Shown here: piece by piece, positions 5,326-7,105 of the stretch
Position numbering within the stretch: position 1 is the stretch's first letter
Layout: every line of letters begins with the position of its first letter
NCBI GenBank assembly: GCA_947176055.1
Contig: CAMWPE010000124.1
Location: 1 to 7,105, forward strand
Origin: an uncultured Desulfovibrio sp.
GTDB taxonomy: Bacteria; Desulfobacterota; Desulfovibrionia; Desulfovibrionales; Desulfovibrionaceae
Reading direction: 5' to 3'
Length of the DNA stretch: 7,105 nt
Program-made: the position numbers and the translations under genes
Notes under the pieces: generated by a model
Databases searched by the model: none
The model's input: the letters and a program-made list of their open reading frames with translations, nothing else
Told to the model about the DNA's origin: nothing

Positions 5326-6158
5326 AAATTACGCCCAGAACTTTCCGGGAGGCGAAAAACAAACGCAAGCTCGCGCTCCTGACCGCCTACGATTACGGCC
5401 TGGCGCGGCTGATCGATGAATGCGGCATCGACGGAATTCTGGTGGGGGATTCCCTGGGCATGACAACGCTGGGCTATTCCGACACAATCCCCGTGACAAT
5501 GGAAGACATGATCCATCACTGCGCCGCCGTAAGCCGGGGCGCGAAAAACGCGCTCATAATTTGCGATATGCCATTTATGAGCTCGCAACTTGGCCCGCTG
5601 GAAACAGTTCGCAACGCCGGGCGCCTCCTGAAGGAAGGCGGAGCGCAAGCCGTCAAACTGGAAGGAGGGGCGGAGTTCGCTCCGGAAATCGCCGCTTTGA
5701 CCAGGGCTTCGATTCCAGTAATGGCCCACATTGGCCTGACGCCGCAGTCGGCCAGGGCTATGGGCGGCTATAAGGTCCAGGGCAAAAGCCTTGCGGAGGC
5801 CAAAAAAGTCTTGAATGACGCCCGGGCTCTGGAAGAAGCCGGAGCTTTCGCCATCCTCATGGAATGCGTTCCCGCGCCGTTGGCCCGGCTCATAACCTCC
5901 GGAGTTTCGGTTCCGACCATCGGCATCGGCGCCGGCTCCCATTGCGACGGGCAGATTCTGGTCTGGCAGGATATGCTGGGAGTCTCTCCCGGAACGCCGC
6001 CAAAATTTGTCCGCAGGTTCGCGGAATTGGGCCAGACCATGCGCGAAGCCTTCGACGACTATAAGCGCTCGGTGGAAACAGGCGAATTTCCCGCCCCGGC
6101 TCATTCCTACGCCATGAGCGACGAGGTCGCCGACGCTCTGACGACCGAAGAAAAATGA
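5322..6158 (+). CDS. panB: 3-methyl-2-oxobutanoate (ketopantoate) hydroxymethyltransferase
   Basis: PanB transfers a hydroxymethyl group from 5,10-methylenetetrahydrofolate to 2-oxoisovalerate, making ketopantoate, the first committed step to pantothenate and coenzyme A. The TIM-barrel protein has 278 residues, a usual length. Metal and substrate residues are visible: D43 in VGDSLGM, D82 in CDMPF, E114 in VKLEGG, the MAHIGLTPQ motif (134-142) and the general base E181 in MECVP. The GIGAGSHCDGQILVWQDMLG stretch (201-220) is strongly conserved in the family. The start overlaps the ureohydrolase stop by 4 nt, with GGAG at 5310-5313, eight bases upstream. panC and panD are not adjacent. The acidic C-terminal tail is unremarkable. 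It is the last gene of the overlapping series. Confidence 0.97.
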   Translation: MKITPRTFREAKNKRKLALLTAYDYGLARLIDECGIDGILVGDSLGMTTLGYSDTIPVTMEDMIHHCAAVSRGAKNALIICDMPFMSSQLGPLETVRNAGRLLKEGGAQAVKLEGGAEFAPEIAALTRASIPVMAHIGLTPQSARAMGGYKVQGKSLAEAKKVLNDARALEEAGAFAILMECVPAPLARLITSGVSVPTIGIGAGSHCDGQILVWQDMLGVSPGTPPKFVRRFAELGQTMREAFDDYKRSVETGEFPAPAHSYAMSDEVADALTTEEK

Positions 6159-6161
6159 TCA

Positions 6162-6200
6162 CCCGTTACTTTTCCCGCGACGGACGCGAAAGGGGACGGG
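6162..6200 (+). terminator. Possible imperfect terminator hairpin after panB
   Basis: CCCGT (6162-6166) pairs with ACGGG (6196-6200), and inside it CGCG (6176-6179) pairs with CGCG (6185-6188) around a 5-nt loop. The middle of the stem is poorly paired and the nearest T-run (6216-6220) is 16 bases away. It is at best a weak or Rho-assisted terminator for the panB series. Confidence 0.3.
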
Positions 6201-6210
6201 AGAAAGGCAT

Positions 6211-6259
6211 AAAAATTTTTGAATCGACTATTGACAAAAGCGGCTTTGCGATATAAAAA
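6211..6259 (+). promoter_or_regulatory. Strong sigma-70-type promoter with UP-like element, for the rimP-nusA leader
   Basis: A perfect TTGACA lies at 6231-6236. Two overlapping -10 candidates follow: TATAAA (6252-6257, spacer 15) and TAAAAA (6254-6259, spacer 17). Just upstream of the -35 box is the A/T tract 6211-6220, five A then five T, placed where the RNA polymerase alpha subunit contacts UP elements. Transcription would start near 6265. This is the best promoter in the window and fits a highly expressed translation/transcription operon. Confidence 0.65.
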
Positions 6260-6264
6260 ATTGT

Positions 6265-6346
6265 ATTCAAAGATGAAGGCGTAAGCTTTTATCTCATCCG
6301 CTGGACACAGTCTTGGGGGTGGCCTGAATAGGCCTCCTTTTTTTTT
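6265..6346 (+). ncRNA. Structured leader or short RNA upstream of rimP (putative attenuator)
   Basis: Between the predicted transcription start and the rimP start is an RNA of about 80 nt. It has a 5' hairpin, GATGAAGG (6272-6279) with CTTTTATC (6286-6293), 8 bp including two G-U pairs and a 6-nt loop. A linker of about 22 nt follows, then an intrinsic terminator that ends almost at the rimP start. The layout is that of a transcription attenuator, or of a small RNA with its own promoter and terminator. Attenuator-like leaders upstream of rimP-nusA are known in other proteobacteria (the 'rimP leader' of gammaproteobacteria), but I cannot show homology. Confidence 0.45.
6316..6346 (+). terminator. 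Intrinsic terminator immediately upstream of rimP
   Basis: GGCCT (6321-6325) pairs with AGGCC (6330-6334) around the loop GAAT. After one T-T mismatch the stem continues with G6318-G6319 against C6336-C6337. A run of nine T follows at 6338-6346. Stem plus uninterrupted U-tract is canonical for + strand transcripts. The run ends four bases before the rimP ATG at 6351, so it lies inside the rimP 5' leader rather than behind a protein gene. Confidence 0.75.
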
Positions 6347-6350
6347 GCGT

Positions 6351-6929
6351 ATGAATGAAGAAATAAAAAATACTGTTCGTAATCTCGCGGAGCAAATCGC
6401 CGATTCTCTTGGGTTGATCGTCTGGGGCCTGGATATTGTTCCCGGACCGACGACAAAAGTCCGTTTGTTTATCGATTCTCCCGTCGCGAAAAACGACGAA
6501 GTCGATGAAAATACGCCGGTCGCCGGAATAGACGAATGCGAAAAGGTATCGAAACGTCTGGGACTCGCGCTGGACGCCGAAGATTTCTTTCCAAATCCCT
6601 GGACGCTGGAAGTTTCGACGCCTGGGCTTGAAAGAAAATTTTATAGCGCGGCGCAAATGCGACCGTATATCGGGGATCTGATCGAAGCGGCGCTGGGCTC
6701 TCCTTTGGACGGCTTCGGCTCGCGCAAGGTTTTCCGGGGCAAGTTACTGGACGCGGACGACGATTCTTTCGAGCTTGAATTATGCTCCGTCGGCGAGGAC
6801 GGCCGGATCCTGCCGGAAAATTCGCCGCCGATCCGCATTCCCTTTAACGCCGTCCGCAACGCGCGGCGGATTCATGTTTTTTCGACGCCCAACAAACCGC
6901 GCGAGCGGCGGGGCAAAGGCGGACGCTGA
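6351..6929 (+). CDS. rimP: Ribosome maturation factor RimP
   Basis: RimP helps assemble the 30S subunit. The N-terminal domain is recognisable: a first helix (EEIKNTVRNLAEQIADSLG), GLIVWGLDIV, and a KVRLFIDSP strand. It is followed by the family hallmark IDECEKVSKRLGLALDAEDFFPNPWTLEVSTPGLERKF, with the very conserved EVSTPGLER core. The C-terminal SH3-like domain contains FRGKLLDADDDSFELEL and an RIPFNAVRNARRI segment, ending in a basic tail rich in Arg and Gly. The ATG at 6351 gives 192 residues, somewhat long for the family. A TTG at 6345 would add two residues but lies in the terminator T-run. No Shine-Dalgarno is seen before either start, which is unusual in this window. It is followed by nusA, the conserved bacterial order. 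Confidence 0.93.
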   Translation: MNEEIKNTVRNLAEQIADSLGLIVWGLDIVPGPTTKVRLFIDSPVAKNDEVDENTPVAGIDECEKVSKRLGLALDAEDFFPNPWTLEVSTPGLERKFYSAAQMRPYIGDLIEAALGSPLDGFGSRKVFRGKLLDADDDSFELELCSVGEDGRILPENSPPIRIPFNAVRNARRIHVFSTPNKPRERRGKGGR

Positions 6930-6938
6930 AAACGGCTG

Positions 6939-6954
6939 GCGCGTCGCGCTTTTT
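6939..6954 (+). terminator. Weak terminator-like hairpin between rimP and nusA
   Basis: GCGC (6939-6942) pairs with GCGC (6946-6949) around a 3-nt loop and is followed by five T (6950-6954). The stem is only 4 bp, so it is unlikely to stop transcription fully. It could cause pausing or partial attenuation before nusA. Confidence 0.25.
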
Positions 6955-7003
6955 AATTCGCGTTTTTGCTTGATCTCCCGCCGAGCCGGCTGGTGGAGGA
7001 ATT

Positions 7004-7105
7004 ATGAATCAGGAACTTAAAAAGGCCATTGACCAAATCAGCAAAGACAAAGGCCTTGATAAGGATATGCTTATCGATACGCTCGAGGAGGCGGTGCGGA
7101 CTTCG
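7004..7105 (+). CDS. nusA: Transcription termination/antitermination factor NusA, N-terminal part
   Basis: The first 34 codons are present before the right edge of the window. The start MNQELKKAIDQISKDKGLDK, continuing MLIDTLEEAVRTS, is the typical first helix pair of the NusA N-terminal domain, which contacts the RNA polymerase beta-flap. NusA promotes pausing and intrinsic termination and takes part in antitermination. GGAGG at 6995-6999, within the longer purine tract GGTGGAGGA, lies four bases before the ATG, a strong if slightly close ribosome binding site. The position after rimP matches the common rimP-nusA-infB order. The S1/KH domains are beyond the window. Confidence 0.9.
   Translation, partial: MNQELKKAIDQISKDKGLDKDMLIDTLEEAVRTS

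Noticed and set aside
4387..6104. Antisense frames of 300 and 272 codons opposite the ureohydrolase and panB
   Set aside because: Both lie wholly opposite strongly conserved enzymes and show no protein family features of their own.
6211..6220. A5T5 palindrome as a terminator of panB
   Set aside because: A 5-bp A/T-only palindrome with no loop cannot form a terminator hairpin; its place just upstream of TTGACA fits an UP element better.
6265..6346. tRNA, 4.5S, 6S or tmRNA gene in the rimP leader
   Set aside because: There is no cloverleaf, no CCA end and none of the conserved SRP, 6S or tmRNA sequence blocks. The length and the terminator suit a leader or small RNA.
1..7105. CRISPR array, insertion sequence, prophage or defence genes
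   Set aside because: No regularly spaced repeats, transposase, integrase or nuclease-type proteins are present. Gene content is housekeeping throughout.

Overview
The window is a compact, gene-dense stretch of a bacterial chromosome made almost entirely of housekeeping genes. It is moderately GC-rich, and nearly every gene is on the + strand. Gene content, gene order (rsfS, gpmI, a small zinc-ribbon protein, a LOG-family protein, tadA) and the wording of several proteins (for example the RsfS segment around GMEGY and ILVD) resemble Desulfovibrio-like Desulfobacterota (former Deltaproteobacteria). That placement comes from memory of the families, not from a search. I see no mobile element, CRISPR array, rRNA or tRNA.

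Layout. Positions 1-324 hold the first 108 codons of an exported protein on the - strand, cut by the window edge. A 222-bp divergent region (325-546) separates it from a + strand orphan gene of 105 residues (547-864), which has a good sigma-70-type promoter. From 963 to 6158 runs a densely packed + strand series: rsfS (ribosome silencing factor), gpmI (cofactor-independent phosphoglycerate mutase), a small four-cysteine zinc-ribbon protein, a 135-bp gap, then a LOG-family phosphoribohydrolase, tadA (tRNA adenosine deaminase), an agmatinase-like ureohydrolase (speB) and panB (ketopantoate hydroxymethyltransferase). Five of the six junctions between these seven genes are start/stop overlaps (four of 4 nt, one of 8 nt), so translation is probably coupled. 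The proteins serve different pathways: ribosome hibernation, glycolysis, nucleotide and tRNA metabolism, polyamines, and pantothenate/CoA. The cluster therefore looks like a growth-linked housekeeping operon rather than one pathway.

After panB a 186-192 bp region restarts transcription for the conserved rimP-nusA unit. rimP is complete and nusA is represented by its first 34 codons. This region is the most interesting part of the window. It holds an A/T-rich UP-like element, a perfect TTGACA box with a nearby -10, a structured leader of about 80 nt, and a canonical intrinsic terminator whose U-tract ends four bases before the rimP ATG. No Shine-Dalgarno sequence lies between terminator and start. 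The arrangement suggests a transcription attenuator controlling rimP-nusA, or a short free-standing RNA made just upstream. I did not find a clearly new multi-gene system. The best leads are this leader, the conserved-looking zinc-ribbon protein coupled to gpmI, and the two unrecognised genes that flank a shared divergent promoter region.
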